NCBI GenBank assembly: GCA_050173345.1
Contig: JBFXKW010000004.1
Span: 210,660-274,659 of the forward strand
DNA from: SHWC01 sp050173345
Lineage (GTDB): Bacteria > Pseudomonadota > Alphaproteobacteria > UBA828
DNA length: 64,000 nucleotides
Direction: 5' to 3'
In this document: positions 7,011-17,006 of the stretch, piece after piece
How the letters are laid out: each line of letters opens with the position of its first letter
Position numbering within the stretch: position 1 is the first letter of the stretch
Made by a program: the position numbers and the translations under genes
The notes under the pieces: generated by a model
Seen by the model: the letters and a program-made list of their open reading frames with translations, nothing else
Databases searched by the model: none
Told to the model about the DNA's origin: nothing

Positions 7011-7442
7011 ATGAGTCTGACAATTCGCCTCTCGCGCGCGGGCGCAAAGAAACGGCCGTTCTACCGCATCGTGATCGCCGATTCGCGGATGGCCCGCGAC
7101 GGCCGGTTCATCGAGCGGGTCGGCAGCTACGACCCGATGCTGCTGCGCGACAACCCGGACCGCGTGAAGCTCAACGCCGAGCGCATCCAGCACTGGCTGG
7201 GCGTCGGCGCGCAGCCCTCCGACCGGGTCGCCCGCTTCCTCGGCGAGGCGTCGCTGGCGCCGATGCCGGCGCGGCGCGAGACGCCGCAAAAGTCTCAGCC
7301 GAAGAAGAAGGCGCAGGAGCGCCTGAAGGAAGCGGCCGAGAAGGTGGCTGCCGCGGCCGCAGCCGCCGCCGCGCCGGCGGAGCCCGAGGCTGCGCCGGCA
7401 GAGGCCGCCGCAGAACAGGCCCCGGCGGAAGGCGGCGCCTGA
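7011..7442 (+). CDS. rpsP: 30S ribosomal protein S16
   Basis: S16 binds 16S rRNA early in 30S assembly. 143 residues: the conserved core begins TIRLSRAGAKKRPFYRIV and ends near residue 85; the rest is a Lys-rich then Ala/Glu/Pro-rich tail, a lineage-typical disordered extension. The ATG at 7011 has AAAGGA about 11 nt upstream and matches the family start. It lies 80 nt after ffh and 4 nt before rimM, the usual rpsP-rimM-trmD-rplS order. Confidence 0.96.
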   Translation: MSLTIRLSRAGAKKRPFYRIVIADSRMARDGRFIERVGSYDPMLLRDNPDRVKLNAERIQHWLGVGAQPSDRVARFLGEASLAPMPARRETPQKSQPKKKAQERLKEAAEKVAAAAAAAAAPAEPEAAPAEAAAEQAPAEGGA

Positions 7443-7446
7443 GCCG

Positions 7447-8001
7447 ATGGCGCGTCTCGCCGCAAACCAGCGCGCGACCGACCGCATGCCAGCGGCGGGC
7501 CGCCTCGTCTGCCTGGGCGAGATCGTCGGGCCGCATGGCGTGCGCGGCGCGGTGCGCGTGAAGAGCTTTGCGGCGACGCCGGGAGGCCTAGCGGCCTATG
7601 GCGCGCTCAGCGACGCGAGCGGCCGGCGCAAGTTCGAGCTCAGGCTGATCGGCGAAAGTCGTGGCGCCCTGATCGCGCAGATCGAGGGCGTCGACGATCG
7701 CGACGCCGCCGAGGCGCTGCGCGGCACGCGGCTCTATGTCGGCCGCGACGCGCTGCCCGCGCCCGAGCCCGACGATTTCTACCATGTCGACCTGATCGGC
7801 CTGCGCGTCGTCGACACCAGGGGCGAGGCGATCGGCCGCGTCCGCGACGTGCTCGACCTGCCGGCCGGCGCCGTGCTCGAGATCGAGCGCGAGGATGGCG
7901 ACGAGTTGCTGCTGCCGTTCACGCGCGCGGCGGTGCCGACCGTCGATCTCGACGCCGGCCTGATGGTCGTCGATCTGCCAGCGGAGGTCGGGCCACAATG
8001 A
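7447..8001 (+). CDS. rimM: Ribosome maturation factor RimM
   Basis: RimM assists maturation of the 30S head and binds S19. 184 residues: the N-terminal beta-barrel starts at GRLVCLGEIVGPHGVRG; the C-terminal PRC-barrel domain starts at DDFYHVDLIGLRV and ends at a short acidic tail. The first 17 or so residues before the core are not conserved, so the true start may be the ATG at residue 14. Its stop overlaps the trmD start (ATGA), so the two are translationally coupled. Confidence 0.95.
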   Translation: MARLAANQRATDRMPAAGRLVCLGEIVGPHGVRGAVRVKSFAATPGGLAAYGALSDASGRRKFELRLIGESRGALIAQIEGVDDRDAAEALRGTRLYVGRDALPAPEPDDFYHVDLIGLRVVDTRGEAIGRVRDVLDLPAGAVLEIEREDGDELLLPFTRAAVPTVDLDAGLMVVDLPAEVGPQ

Positions 8002-8735
8002 GCGAGGCGAACCGCAGCGTGGCCGCCTGGCAGGCGCGCGTCTTGACCATCTACCCTGAGATGTTCCCGGGCCCGCTGGCCTTCGCGCTCGCGGGCCGCG
8101 CGATCGCGGAGGGCCTCTGGTCGCTCGAAGCGTTCGACGTCCGCCGCTTCGCGAAGGACCGCCACGGCTCGGTCGACGATGCGCCGTTCGGCGGCGGACC
8201 GGGCATGGTGATGCGCGCCGACGTGTTGGCGGATGCGATCGACGCGGTGCGCCTGCCTGCGCCCGCGCCGCTCGTCTATCTCTCGGCGCGCGGGCGCATG
8301 CTCACCCAGTCGCGCGTGCGCGAGCTCGCCGCGGGGCCGGGCGTCACGCTGATCTGTGGCCGCTTCGAGGGCATCGATCAGCGAGTCATCGAGGCGCGCG
8401 AGGTCGAGGAGCTCTCGATCGGCGACTATGTATTGTCCGGCGGCGAGATCGCCGCGCTCGCGCTGCTCGACGCCTGCGTGCGGCTTCTGCCCGGCGTGGT
8501 CGGGCGCGCCCAGTCGCTCGCCGAGGAGAGCCACGAGGCGGGCCTGCTCGAATACCCCCATTACACGCGGCCGCAGGAGTTCGAAGGCCGCCCGGTTCCC
8601 GAGGTTCTCCTGTCCGGCAACCATGAGCGCATCCGCTCCTGGCGCCGCGCCGAGGCGGAGCGCGCCACGCGCGAACGCCGCGCCGATCTCTGGGAACGCT
8701 ATGACCGAAACCGCGCCGCGCGCGCCGGAGCTTGA
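7998..8735 (+). CDS. trmD: tRNA (guanine-37-N1)-methyltransferase TrmD
   Basis: A SPOUT-class methyltransferase making m1G37 in tRNAs reading CNN codons, which prevents +1 frameshifting. 245 residues with the trefoil-knot SAM site: GRFEGIDQRVIE and SIGDYVLSGGEIAAL, plus the downstream LLEYPHYTRP block and the C-terminal helical domain. The N-terminal motif TIYPEMFPGPL is present. Overlaps rimM by 4 nt; rplS follows 13 nt after the stop. Confidence 0.96.
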   Translation: MSEANRSVAAWQARVLTIYPEMFPGPLAFALAGRAIAEGLWSLEAFDVRRFAKDRHGSVDDAPFGGGPGMVMRADVLADAIDAVRLPAPAPLVYLSARGRMLTQSRVRELAAGPGVTLICGRFEGIDQRVIEAREVEELSIGDYVLSGGEIAALALLDACVRLLPGVVGRAQSLAEESHEAGLLEYPHYTRPQEFEGRPVPEVLLSGNHERIRSWRRAEAERATRERRADLWERYDRNRAARAGA

Positions 8736-8748
8736 AGGGGCCTGAGCC

Positions 8749-9150
8749 ATGAACATCATCGAACAGCTCGAGAAAGAATCGATCGAGAAGCTCGCCGCCG
8801 AGCGCGCGATCCCCGAATTCGGCCCCGGCGACACCGTGCGGGTCAAGCTCAAGGTGATCGAGGGCACGCGCGAGCGCATCCAGGCGTTCGAGGGCGTCTG
8901 CATCGCGCGGCGCAACCGCGGCCTCAACTCCGCCTTCACCTTGCGCAAGATCTCCTATGGCGAGGGCGTCGAGCGCGTCTTCCCGCTCTATTCGCCGCGC
9001 ATCGCGGGGATCGAGGTGGTCAAGCGCGGCGCGGTGCGCCGCGCCAAGCTCTATTACCTGCGCGGACGGCGCGGCAAGTCCGCGCGCATCGCCGAGAAGC
9101 GCCGCGACGTCTCGGCCGCGGCGCGGCCGGAGGACAACGGCGAGTCGTAA
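8749..9150 (+). CDS. rplS: 50S ribosomal protein L19
   Basis: L19 lies at the 30S-50S interface. 133 residues, starting NIIEQLEKESIEKL and carrying the conserved GDTVRVKLKVIEG, RIQAFEGVCIARR and ERVFPLYSPRI segments, then a basic YYLRGRRGKSARI stretch. The last 20 residues are variable. Last gene of the rpsP-rimM-trmD-rplS unit; the palindromic repeat that follows separates it from leuC. Confidence 0.96.
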   Translation: MNIIEQLEKESIEKLAAERAIPEFGPGDTVRVKLKVIEGTRERIQAFEGVCIARRNRGLNSAFTLRKISYGEGVERVFPLYSPRIAGIEVVKRGAVRRAKLYYLRGRRGKSARIAEKRRDVSAAARPEDNGES

Positions 9151-9163
9151 GCCCGAGGAGACG

Positions 9164-9276
9164 CGCAGGCTTCCATCCCCTCTCGTCTATTGAGATGGAG
9201 GGGGCGGGAGCTGGAACCGCGAAGCGCGCCGCCCCATCTCTTTTCCCTCCCCCTCGACGAGAAGGGCCGGGATGGG
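9164..9276. repeat. Paired GC-rich hairpin repeat (family A) upstream of leuC
   Basis: Pyrimidine and purine runs (catcccctctcg...gagatggaggggg and ctcttttccctcccc...ggccgggatggggg) flank a linker containing gaaccgcgaagcgcgcc. Layout and linker match the element at 1714-1825, with more decay. It fills the gap between rplS and leuC and may affect read-through between the two units. Confidence 0.6.
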
Positions 9277-9298
9277 GGCATATATTGGATCGAGCGTC

Positions 9299-10705
9299 AT
9301 GACCCAACCACGCACGCTGTTCGACAAGATCTGGGATAGCCATGTCGTCGCCGAGAACGATGACGGCACCGCGATCCTCTATATCGACCGCCACCTCGTG
9401 CACGAGGTGACCAGCCCGCAGGCCTTCGAGGGCCTGCGCGTCTCGAACCGGCGGGTGCGCCGGCCGGACGCCACGCTCGCGGTGCCCGACCATTCGATCC
9501 CGACCAAGGACCGCGCGCTCGGCATCAAGGAGGACGACGCGCGCCTCCAGGTCGAGACGCTGATCGAGAACTGCCGCGACTTCGGCATCGAGCTGATCGA
9601 GCTGATGGACGTGCGCCAGGGCATCGTCCACATCATCGGTCCCGAGCAGGGCGTCACCCTGCCGGGCACGACGCTGGTGTGCGGCGATTCGCACACCGCG
9701 ACGCACGGCGCCTTCGGCTGCCTCGCCTTCGGCATCGGCACCTCCGAGGTCGAGCACGTGCTGGCGACCCAGACGCTGGTGCAGAAGCGGCCGAAGAACA
9801 TGCGCATCACGGTCGAGGGCGCCCTGCCGAAGGGTGTCACCGCCAAGGACCTGATCCTCGCCATCATCGGCAAGATCGGCACGGCGGGCGGCACCGGTCA
9901 TGTCGTCGAATATGCCGGCGACGCGATCCGCGCGCTCTCGATGGAAGGCCGCATGACGGTCTGCAACATGACGATCGAGGCCGGCGCCCGCGCCGGGCTG
10001 ATCGCGCCGGACGAGACCACCTTCGCCTATCTGAAGGGCCGGCCGCGCGCGCCCAAGGGCGCGCAATGGGAAGAGGCCGAGGCGATCTGGCGCACGCTGC
10101 CGTCCGACCCGGGCGCGCGCTACGACAAGGAGGTCGTGCTCGACGCCTCGGCCATCGTGCCGCAGGTGACCTGGGGCACCAGCCCGCAGGATGTCGTGCC
10201 GATCGACGGCAAGGTGCCGGACCCGGCGCGCGAGAACGACCCCGGCAAGCGGCGCGCGCTCGAACGCTCGCTCGAATATATGGGCCTGACCGCCAACATG
10301 CCGGTCAGCGAGATCAGGATCGACCGCGTCTTCATCGGCTCCTGCACCAACGGCCGGCTCGAAGACCTGCGCGCCGCCGCCGCGGTGGTCAAAGGCCACA
10401 AGGTCGCCGCCCATGTCGGCGCCATGGTGGTGCCGGGCTCGGGCCTCGTGAAGGAGGCGGCCGAGGCCGAGGGGCTCGACAAGGTCTTCATCGAGGCCGG
10501 CTTCGAATGGCGCGAGCCGGGCTGCTCGATGTGCATCGCGATGAACCCCGACAAGCTGGCGCCGGGCGAGCGTTGCGCCTCGACCTCGAACCGCAACTTC
10601 GAGGGCCGCCAGGGCAAGGGCGGCCGCACCCACCTGGTGAGCCCGGCCATGGCCGCGGCGGCCGCCATCGCCGGCCACCTCACCGACGTGCGCACGCTCG
10701 ACTGA
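9299..10705 (+). CDS. leuC: 3-isopropylmalate dehydratase large subunit
   Basis: LeuC with LeuD isomerises 2- to 3-isopropylmalate in leucine synthesis. 468 residues of the aconitase family; the [4Fe-4S] cluster cysteines are visible in GSCTNGRLEDL and GCSMCIAMNPD, and the substrate-handling GDSHTATHGAFG block is intact. The ATG at 9299 gives the canonical MTQPRTLFDKIWD beginning; an upstream in-frame ATG (9272) lies in the repeat and is unlikely. leuD follows 13 nt downstream and leuB 6 nt after that. Confidence 0.96.
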   Translation: MTQPRTLFDKIWDSHVVAENDDGTAILYIDRHLVHEVTSPQAFEGLRVSNRRVRRPDATLAVPDHSIPTKDRALGIKEDDARLQVETLIENCRDFGIELIELMDVRQGIVHIIGPEQGVTLPGTTLVCGDSHTATHGAFGCLAFGIGTSEVEHVLATQTLVQKRPKNMRITVEGALPKGVTAKDLILAIIGKIGTAGGTGHVVEYAGDAIRALSMEGRMTVCNMTIEAGARAGLIAPDETTFAYLKGRPRAPKGAQWEEAEAIWRTLPSDPGARYDKEVVLDASAIVPQVTWGTSPQDVVPIDGKVPDPARENDPGKRRALERSLEYMGLTANMPVSEIRIDRVFIGSCTNGRLEDLRAAAAVVKGHKVAAHVGAMVVPGSGLVKEAAEAEGLDKVFIEAGFEWREPGCSMCIAMNPDKLAPGERCASTSNRNFEGRQGKGGRTHLVSPAMAAAAAIAGHLTDVRTLD

Positions 10706-10718
10706 ACGGAACGGCCAC

Positions 10719-11330
10719 ATGGAAAAGTTCACCACCCTGAGCGGCGTCGCCGCGCCGCTGCCGATCATCAACGTCGATACCGACCAGGTCATCCCGGCGC
10801 GCTACCTCACCACCATCGCGCGCACCGGGCTCGGCCGCGGCCTGTTCCATTCGATGCGCTACAATGACGACGGCAGCAACAAGCCGGACTTCGTGCTCAA
10901 CCGCGCGCCCTACGACAAGACCAGGATCCTGGTTGCGGGCGAGAACTTCGGCTGCGGCTCGAGCCGCGAGCACGCCCCCTGGGCGCTGATGGATTTCGGC
11001 ATACGCTGCGTGATCGCGCCGTCCTTCGCCGACATCTTCTTCAACAACTGCGTCAAGAACGGCATCCTCTTGATCGTGCTGCCGCAGGAGACGGTCGAGG
11101 CGCTGCAGGCCCAAATCGCCGACCCGGCCAAGGCGGCGCTCGCGATCGACCTCGAAAAGCAGGAAATCCGCCGCGCCGACGGCTCGATCATCGGCTTCGA
11201 GATCGAGCCGTTCCGCAAGCATCGGCTCCTGAACGGCCTCGACGATGTCGGCCTCACGCTCGAAAAGGTCTCCTCGATCGGCAAGTTCGAGAAGGCGCAG
11301 AAGTCCGCTCAACCCTGGCTCTATAGGTGA
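10719..11330 (+). CDS. leuD: 3-isopropylmalate dehydratase small subunit
   Basis: The swivelling-domain subunit that completes the LeuCD active site. 203 residues, full length: VDTDQVIPARYL near the N-terminus and the GENFGCGSSREHAPWAL signature in the middle, then the IDLEKQEI segment. Lies between leuC and leuB with gaps of 13 and 6 nt, so one mRNA is likely. Confidence 0.96.
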   Translation: MEKFTTLSGVAAPLPIINVDTDQVIPARYLTTIARTGLGRGLFHSMRYNDDGSNKPDFVLNRAPYDKTRILVAGENFGCGSSREHAPWALMDFGIRCVIAPSFADIFFNNCVKNGILLIVLPQETVEALQAQIADPAKAALAIDLEKQEIRRADGSIIGFEIEPFRKHRLLNGLDDVGLTLEKVSSIGKFEKAQKSAQPWLYR

Positions 11331-11336
11331 TCGCCC

Positions 11337-12446
11337 ATGCCGGCCAACAAGAAGATCCTGGTTCTCCCCGGCGACGGCATCGGGCCGGAGGTGATGCGCG
11401 AGACCGAGCGCGTGATGGACTGGCTCGCCAAGAAGCAGAGCTTCTCCTACGAGATCAGCCGCGGCCTGGTCGGCGGCTCGGCCTATGACGCGCACGGCGT
11501 CAACATCACCGACGAGACGGTGGCCGACGCCATGGCCTCGGATGCCGTACTGTTCGGCTCGGTCGGCGGGCCGAAATGGGACAACGTGCCGCGCCAGCAC
11601 CGGCCCGAGGCGGGCCTGCTTCGCCTGCGCAAGGAGCTCGACCTGTTCGCCAATCTGCGGCCGGCGATCGTCTTCGATTCGATGGTCGATTCCTCGACCT
11701 TGAAGCCCGACCTCGTGCGCGGCCTCGACATGATGATCATCCGCGAGCTGACCAGCGGCGTCTATTTCGGCGAGCCGCGCGGCAGCTTCGAGAAGCCCGA
11801 CGGCACCCGCTACGCCATCGACACGCAGTATTACACCGCGCCCGAGGTGGAGCGGGTCGCTCGCGTCGGCTTCGAGCTCGCGAAGAAGCGCGGCAACAAG
11901 CTGCACTCGATCGACAAGGCCAACGTGATGGAGACTGGCGTGTTCTGGCGCGCCGAGGTCAACGCACTGCACAAGAACGGCTATGCCGACGTCGAGCTGC
12001 GCCACATGTATGCCGACGCCTGCGCGATGGAGCTGGTGCGCAATCCGAAGCAGTTCGACGTGATCGTCACCGACAATCTGTTCGGCGACATCCTGAGCGA
12101 CTGCGCGGCGATGCTCACCGGCTCGATCGGCATGCTGCCCTCGGCCTCGCTCGGCGCGGCGGATTCGAGCGGGCGGCGGCGCGCGCTCTACGAGCCGGTG
12201 CACGGCTCGGCGCCCGACATCGCCGGCAAGAACCTCGCCAACCCGATCGCGGAGCTGCTCAGCCTCTCGATGATGCTGCGCTACTCGTTCGACGACCATG
12301 CGAGCGCGGACCTGATCGAGGCCGCGATCCAGAACGTGCTGGCGGGCGGCACGCGCACCGGCGACATCATGACTGAGGGCGCGCGCAAGGTCTCGACCAC
12401 CGAGATGGGCAGTGCCGTGCTGGCCGAGTTGGACAGGCTGGTCTAG
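11337..12446 (+). CDS. leuB: 3-isopropylmalate dehydrogenase
   Basis: NAD-dependent oxidative decarboxylation of 3-isopropylmalate to 2-oxoisocaproate. 369 residues, the usual length. Seen: LPGDGIGPEVM at the N-terminus, the substrate-binding RELTSGVYFGEPRG region, the Lys/Asp site in DKANVMETG and DNLFGDILSD, and the NAD-binding EPVHGSAPDIAGK. Third gene of leuCDB. leuA is not in the window. Confidence 0.96.
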   Translation: MPANKKILVLPGDGIGPEVMRETERVMDWLAKKQSFSYEISRGLVGGSAYDAHGVNITDETVADAMASDAVLFGSVGGPKWDNVPRQHRPEAGLLRLRKELDLFANLRPAIVFDSMVDSSTLKPDLVRGLDMMIIRELTSGVYFGEPRGSFEKPDGTRYAIDTQYYTAPEVERVARVGFELAKKRGNKLHSIDKANVMETGVFWRAEVNALHKNGYADVELRHMYADACAMELVRNPKQFDVIVTDNLFGDILSDCAAMLTGSIGMLPSASLGAADSSGRRRALYEPVHGSAPDIAGKNLANPIAELLSLSMMLRYSFDDHASADLIEAAIQNVLAGGTRTGDIMTEGARKVSTTEMGSAVLAELDRLV

Positions 12447-12496
12447 GTGTCATAGCGCGCGCTCAAAGGCGTGCCAGAAGCGAAGAGAGAACGACG

Positions 12497-13522
<1,026 letters not shown>

Positions 13523-13529
13523 GCGCGCC

Positions 13530-14954
13530 ATGGACGACCCGGCCGAACCCCAGGCGGCCGGCGCGGCGCAAGCAGGAGCCGCGGCACGCAAGGCCGACGC
13601 CGGCGCGCTGCACCGCGCCGCGGTCGAAGCCCACCGCGCCGGCAGGCTGCAGGAGGCGATCGCCGGCTATCGGCGGGTGATCGCGCTCAGCCCCGAGCTC
13701 GCCTCGGCCTACAACAACATGGGCGCGGCGCTCTACATGTCGGGGCAGTTCGCCGCCGCTGCCGCCTGGTATCGCCAGGCGATCCAGCTCGGCGATGAGG
13801 ACGCGCGCGGCAATCTCGGCGAGGCCTATCGCAAGCTCGGCCGCCTCGCCGAGGCCGAGACACTGCAGCGCGAGGCGCTGGCGCGCAATCCCGGCAATGA
13901 GCTGTCGCGCTTCGCGCTCGCACAGACGCTGCGCGACGCCGGCTGGCTCGAGGATGCGCTCGCGACCTATGACGAGATCCTGAACGCCGCGCCGGGCAAC
14001 GTGAAGGCAGCGTGGAACCGCGCGCTCGTGCTGCTCCAGCTCGGCCGCTACGGCGAGGGCTTCAAGGCCTATGAGGCGCGCTTCGAGCGGCCGGAGAGCC
14101 CGGCGCGCCGGCTCGATGCGCCGCGCTGGGACGGCGGCGCGCTCGACGGCCGCACCATCCTCGTCCATGACGAGCAGGGCTATGGCGACGCCATCCAGTT
14201 CGCCCGCTTCGTGCCGCTGGTCGCCGCGCGCGGCGGGCGCGTCGTGCTGCAATGCGCAGCACCACTCGTCCGCCTGATGAGGAGCCTGGAGGGTGTCGCG
14301 GAGGTGATCGCGCAGGACGACGCGGCGCCGCCGCACGAGGCCGAGGCGCCGCTGCTCTCGCTGCCGGCCATCCTCGGCATCACGGACGGGACGCTGCCTT
14401 CGCCCGGCCACTACCTGGCGCCGCCCGCTGACTTGATCGAGCATTTCGCGCCGCTCACCGCGCGGCGCGGGGGCCTGCTCAAGATCGGCATCGCCTGGGC
14501 CGGCCGCCCCGACCAGCGCGACGACCACAAGCGCTCCATCGGCCTCGCCAATTTCGTCGACCTGATCGGCCTGCCCGGGATCGCCCTGTTCGGCCTCCAG
14601 GTCGGCCCGCGCGCGGCCGACGTCGAGAAGCTCGGCCTCGGCGGCCTGATCGCCGACCTCTCGCCGCGGCTCGACGATTTCGCGGCGACCGCGGCCGCGA
14701 TCGAGGCGCTCGACCTCGTCATCTCGATCGACAGCGCGGTCGCGCACCTGGCGGGCGCGCTCGCGAAGCCGGTGTGGCTCGCCCTCTCCTTCACCGGCGA
14801 CTGGCGCTATCTTTCGAAGTGCAGCGACAGCCCGTGGTACCCGAGCATGCGCATCTTCCGCCAGCCGCGCTTCGGCGATTGGGACGGCGTGTTCCGCGAC
14901 ATCGCGAGCGCGCTCGAACTGCGCGATGGCCTCGCGCCCCGCAGCGACCCATGA
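13530..14954 (+). CDS. TPR-repeat protein with glycosyltransferase (GT-B) domain, copy 1
   Basis: 474 residues. Residues about 25-210 are tetratricopeptide repeats (for example ELASAYNNMGAALYMSGQF). The C-terminal half resembles GT9/GT41-type glycosyltransferases: VHDEQGYGDAIQFARFVPL, IGIAWAGRPDQRDDHKRS, and a nucleotide-sugar region ISIDSAVAHLAGALAKPVWLA. The first 25 residues are Ala/Glu-rich. It probably transfers sugar to a cell-surface or protein substrate, but acceptor and donor cannot be read from sequence. The downstream gene is a paralogue that overlaps it by 4 nt (ATGA). Confidence 0.78.
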   Translation: MDDPAEPQAAGAAQAGAAARKADAGALHRAAVEAHRAGRLQEAIAGYRRVIALSPELASAYNNMGAALYMSGQFAAAAAWYRQAIQLGDEDARGNLGEAYRKLGRLAEAETLQREALARNPGNELSRFALAQTLRDAGWLEDALATYDEILNAAPGNVKAAWNRALVLLQLGRYGEGFKAYEARFERPESPARRLDAPRWDGGALDGRTILVHDEQGYGDAIQFARFVPLVAARGGRVVLQCAAPLVRLMRSLEGVAEVIAQDDAAPPHEAEAPLLSLPAILGITDGTLPSPGHYLAPPADLIEHFAPLTARRGGLLKIGIAWAGRPDQRDDHKRSIGLANFVDLIGLPGIALFGLQVGPRAADVEKLGLGGLIADLSPRLDDFAATAAAIEALDLVISIDSAVAHLAGALAKPVWLALSFTGDWRYLSKCSDSPWYPSMRIFRQPRFGDWDGVFRDIASALELRDGLAPRSDP

Positions 14955-16351
14955 ACGAATCGAGCGCCGCCCGCATGCCGCCGCCGGGCGAGGCGGAGCG
15001 GCTGTTCGACGAAGGCCGGCGCGCCCATCTCGCCGGCCGCCTCGAAGACGCCATGGCGGGCTATCGCGCCGCGCTCAGGCTCGACCCGACGCATGGCGGC
15101 GCCCTCAACAATCTCGGCGTCGCGCTCAAGACGCTGAACCGCTTCGCGCCGGCGATCGCCTGCTACCGGCGCGGCCTCGCGCTCAAGCCGGACGATGCCG
15201 GGCTGCTCACCAACCTCGGCAACGCGCTGCGCGGCCTCGGCCGTTTCGCGGAGGCCGAAGCGGTGCTCAAGCGCGCGCTCTCGCTCAACCCGGGCTCGGT
15301 CGATGCGCTCAACAACCTGTCGCTCAGCCGCAAGGCCGAGCGCCGCTTCAAGGAAGCGATCGAGGGCCTGACCGAAGTGCTCCGCCACCGCCCGGACGAT
15401 CCCGAGACCCATCTCGACCTCGCGCTCACGCTGCTGCAGGTCGGCGAGTTCGAGCGCGGCTTCGTCGAGTACGAATGGCGCTTCCGCTCCAAGGAGCTGC
15501 CGCCGCGCGGCCTCGCCGAGCCGCTGTGGGACGGCGCGCCGCTCGAGGGCCGCACCATCCTGCTCTACACCGAGCAGGGTTATGGCGACTGCATCCAGTT
15601 CGTGCGCTACGCGCCGCTCGTCGCCGCGCGCGGCGGGCGCGTCGTGATCGAATGCCAGCCGCCATTGGTACGGCTGTTCCAGCGGGTCGAGGGCGTCGCC
15701 GAGGTGGTGGCGCGCGGCGAGGCGCTGCCGCGCTTCGACCTCCAGGCGCCGATCCTTTCCCTGCCGCGCATCTTCGGCACGACCATGGAGACGATCCCGG
15801 CGCCGGCGCGCTATGTCTCGCCGCCGCCCAAGCTCGCCTACGACTTCCGCAAGCGCGTGCGCGCGCCGGACGGCATGCTCAAGGTCGGTCTGGTCTGGGC
15901 CGGCAAGCCGACCCAGAAGAACAACCACAACCGGAGCGCCGGCTTCCCGATCTTCATCGACCTGCTCGGCACGCCGGGCACGGCCTGGTTCAGCCTGCAG
16001 GTCGGCGACCGGGCCGGCGACGTCGAGACCCATCATTGCGGCGGCCTGATCGATGACCTGACCCCCGAGATCGAGGACTTCGCGGATTCCGCCGCCGCGA
16101 TCGACGCGCTCGACCTGCTCGTCACGGTCGATACCGGGCCGGCGCATCTCGCCGGCGCGCTCGGCAAGCCGATCTGGCTCGCGCTCGCCTATGCCGGCGA
16201 CTGGCACTATCCCGAAGGCGACGGCAGCGACAGCCCCTGGTATCCCTCGATGCGCGTCTTCCGGCAGGACAGCTTCGGCGACTGGAAGGGCGTGGTCGCA
16301 CGCATCCAGCGCGCACTCGAAGCGCGCGAGGGCCTGCGCCCTGTTGGCTGA
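14951..16351 (+). CDS. TPR-repeat protein with glycosyltransferase (GT-B) domain, copy 2
   Basis: 466 residues, same architecture as the preceding gene and alignable through most of its length: TPRs to about residue 170, then YTEQGYGDCIQFVRYAPLV, VGLVWAGKPTQKNNHNRS and TVDTGPAHLAGALGKPIWLA. The shared stretches diverge enough to suggest an old tandem duplication. The ATG at 14951 overlaps the stop of copy 1. It ends 220 nt before sdhC. Likely roles are polysaccharide, LPS or flagellin glycosylation, all unproven here. Confidence 0.78.
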   Translation: MNESSAARMPPPGEAERLFDEGRRAHLAGRLEDAMAGYRAALRLDPTHGGALNNLGVALKTLNRFAPAIACYRRGLALKPDDAGLLTNLGNALRGLGRFAEAEAVLKRALSLNPGSVDALNNLSLSRKAERRFKEAIEGLTEVLRHRPDDPETHLDLALTLLQVGEFERGFVEYEWRFRSKELPPRGLAEPLWDGAPLEGRTILLYTEQGYGDCIQFVRYAPLVAARGGRVVIECQPPLVRLFQRVEGVAEVVARGEALPRFDLQAPILSLPRIFGTTMETIPAPARYVSPPPKLAYDFRKRVRAPDGMLKVGLVWAGKPTQKNNHNRSAGFPIFIDLLGTPGTAWFSLQVGDRAGDVETHHCGGLIDDLTPEIEDFADSAAAIDALDLLVTVDTGPAHLAGALGKPIWLALAYAGDWHYPEGDGSDSPWYPSMRVFRQDSFGDWKGVVARIQRALEAREGLRPVG

Positions 16352-16393
16352 AGCGCGCGGCCGCCGCGTATCTCATTCGTCACGGCCGCACGA

Positions 16394-16422
16394 TTGACGC
16401 ATCCCCTTGATGGGTCTTAAAT
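16394..16422 (+). promoter_or_regulatory. Candidate promoter for sdhCDAB
   Basis: TTGACG (16394-16399), 17-nt spacer, TTAAAT (16417-16422). The -35 matches 5/6 and the -10 matches 4/6 of the sigma-70 consensus. The leader to the sdhC start would be about 145 nt; nothing else was recognised in it. Confidence 0.38.
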
Positions 16423-16573
16423 CCCTAACGGGCCAGGGTGCATTGCGAATCGCCGCACGAGGGGCAACACTGCGGCGCGCATGACCCGGGCATCCGCTGG
16501 CTCTTCACCCGGCACCGGTCGGTGCGCGAACCAATAAGCATCGGCGGCGCGTGCGCGAAGCAGGTTACAAGCC

Positions 16574-16993
16574 ATGACACAAGCACCGACCGGCAAGGGC
16601 GGGGTCCACGAGCGACGGCCGCTCTCGCCGCATCTCCAGGTCTACCGGCTTCAGCTCACCTCGGGCCTGTCGATCCTCCACCGCTTGACCGGCATCTTCC
16701 TCGCCAGCGGGGCGGCCATGCTGTGCTGCTGGCTGCTCACCGCGGCGGCCGGGCCCGACTATTACGCCTGGTCGATGTGGTTCCTGACCTCGTGGCTCGG
16801 TTATGCGCTGCTCTTCATCTGGTCGTTCTGCCTGTTCTACCACCTGTGCAACGGCATCCGGCATCTCGCCTGGGACGCCGGGCTCGGCTTCTCGCTGCCG
16901 GCGACCTATGCCTCGGGCGCGCTCGCGGTCGGCGCCGCGCTCGGGCTGACCGGCCTGTCCTGGGCGGTCGGCCTCGCCGTCTACTTCTCCTGA
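16574..16993 (+). CDS. sdhC: Succinate dehydrogenase cytochrome b556 subunit
   Basis: Membrane anchor subunit that binds haem b and ubiquinone with SdhD. 139 residues: the RPLSPHLQVYRLQLTSGLSI start with the quinone-region SILHRLTG motif, and three membrane segments at roughly residues 38-58, 68-92 and 112-135. His in FYHLCNGIRHL is the expected haem ligand. First gene of sdhCDAB, spaced 13, 3 and 34 nt. Confidence 0.95.
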   Translation: MTQAPTGKGGVHERRPLSPHLQVYRLQLTSGLSILHRLTGIFLASGAAMLCCWLLTAAAGPDYYAWSMWFLTSWLGYALLFIWSFCLFYHLCNGIRHLAWDAGLGFSLPATYASGALAVGAALGLTGLSWAVGLAVYFS

Positions 16994-17006
16994 GACGAGG
17001 TGAGCC

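Noticed and set aside
9272..9298. An upstream ATG for leuC giving nine extra residues
   Set aside because: It lies in the palindromic repeat and the family start MTQPRTLFDKIWD begins at 9299.
16423..16573. A riboswitch or attenuator in the sdhC leader
   Set aside because: No known aptamer signature or leader peptide with a run of regulatory codons was recognised.
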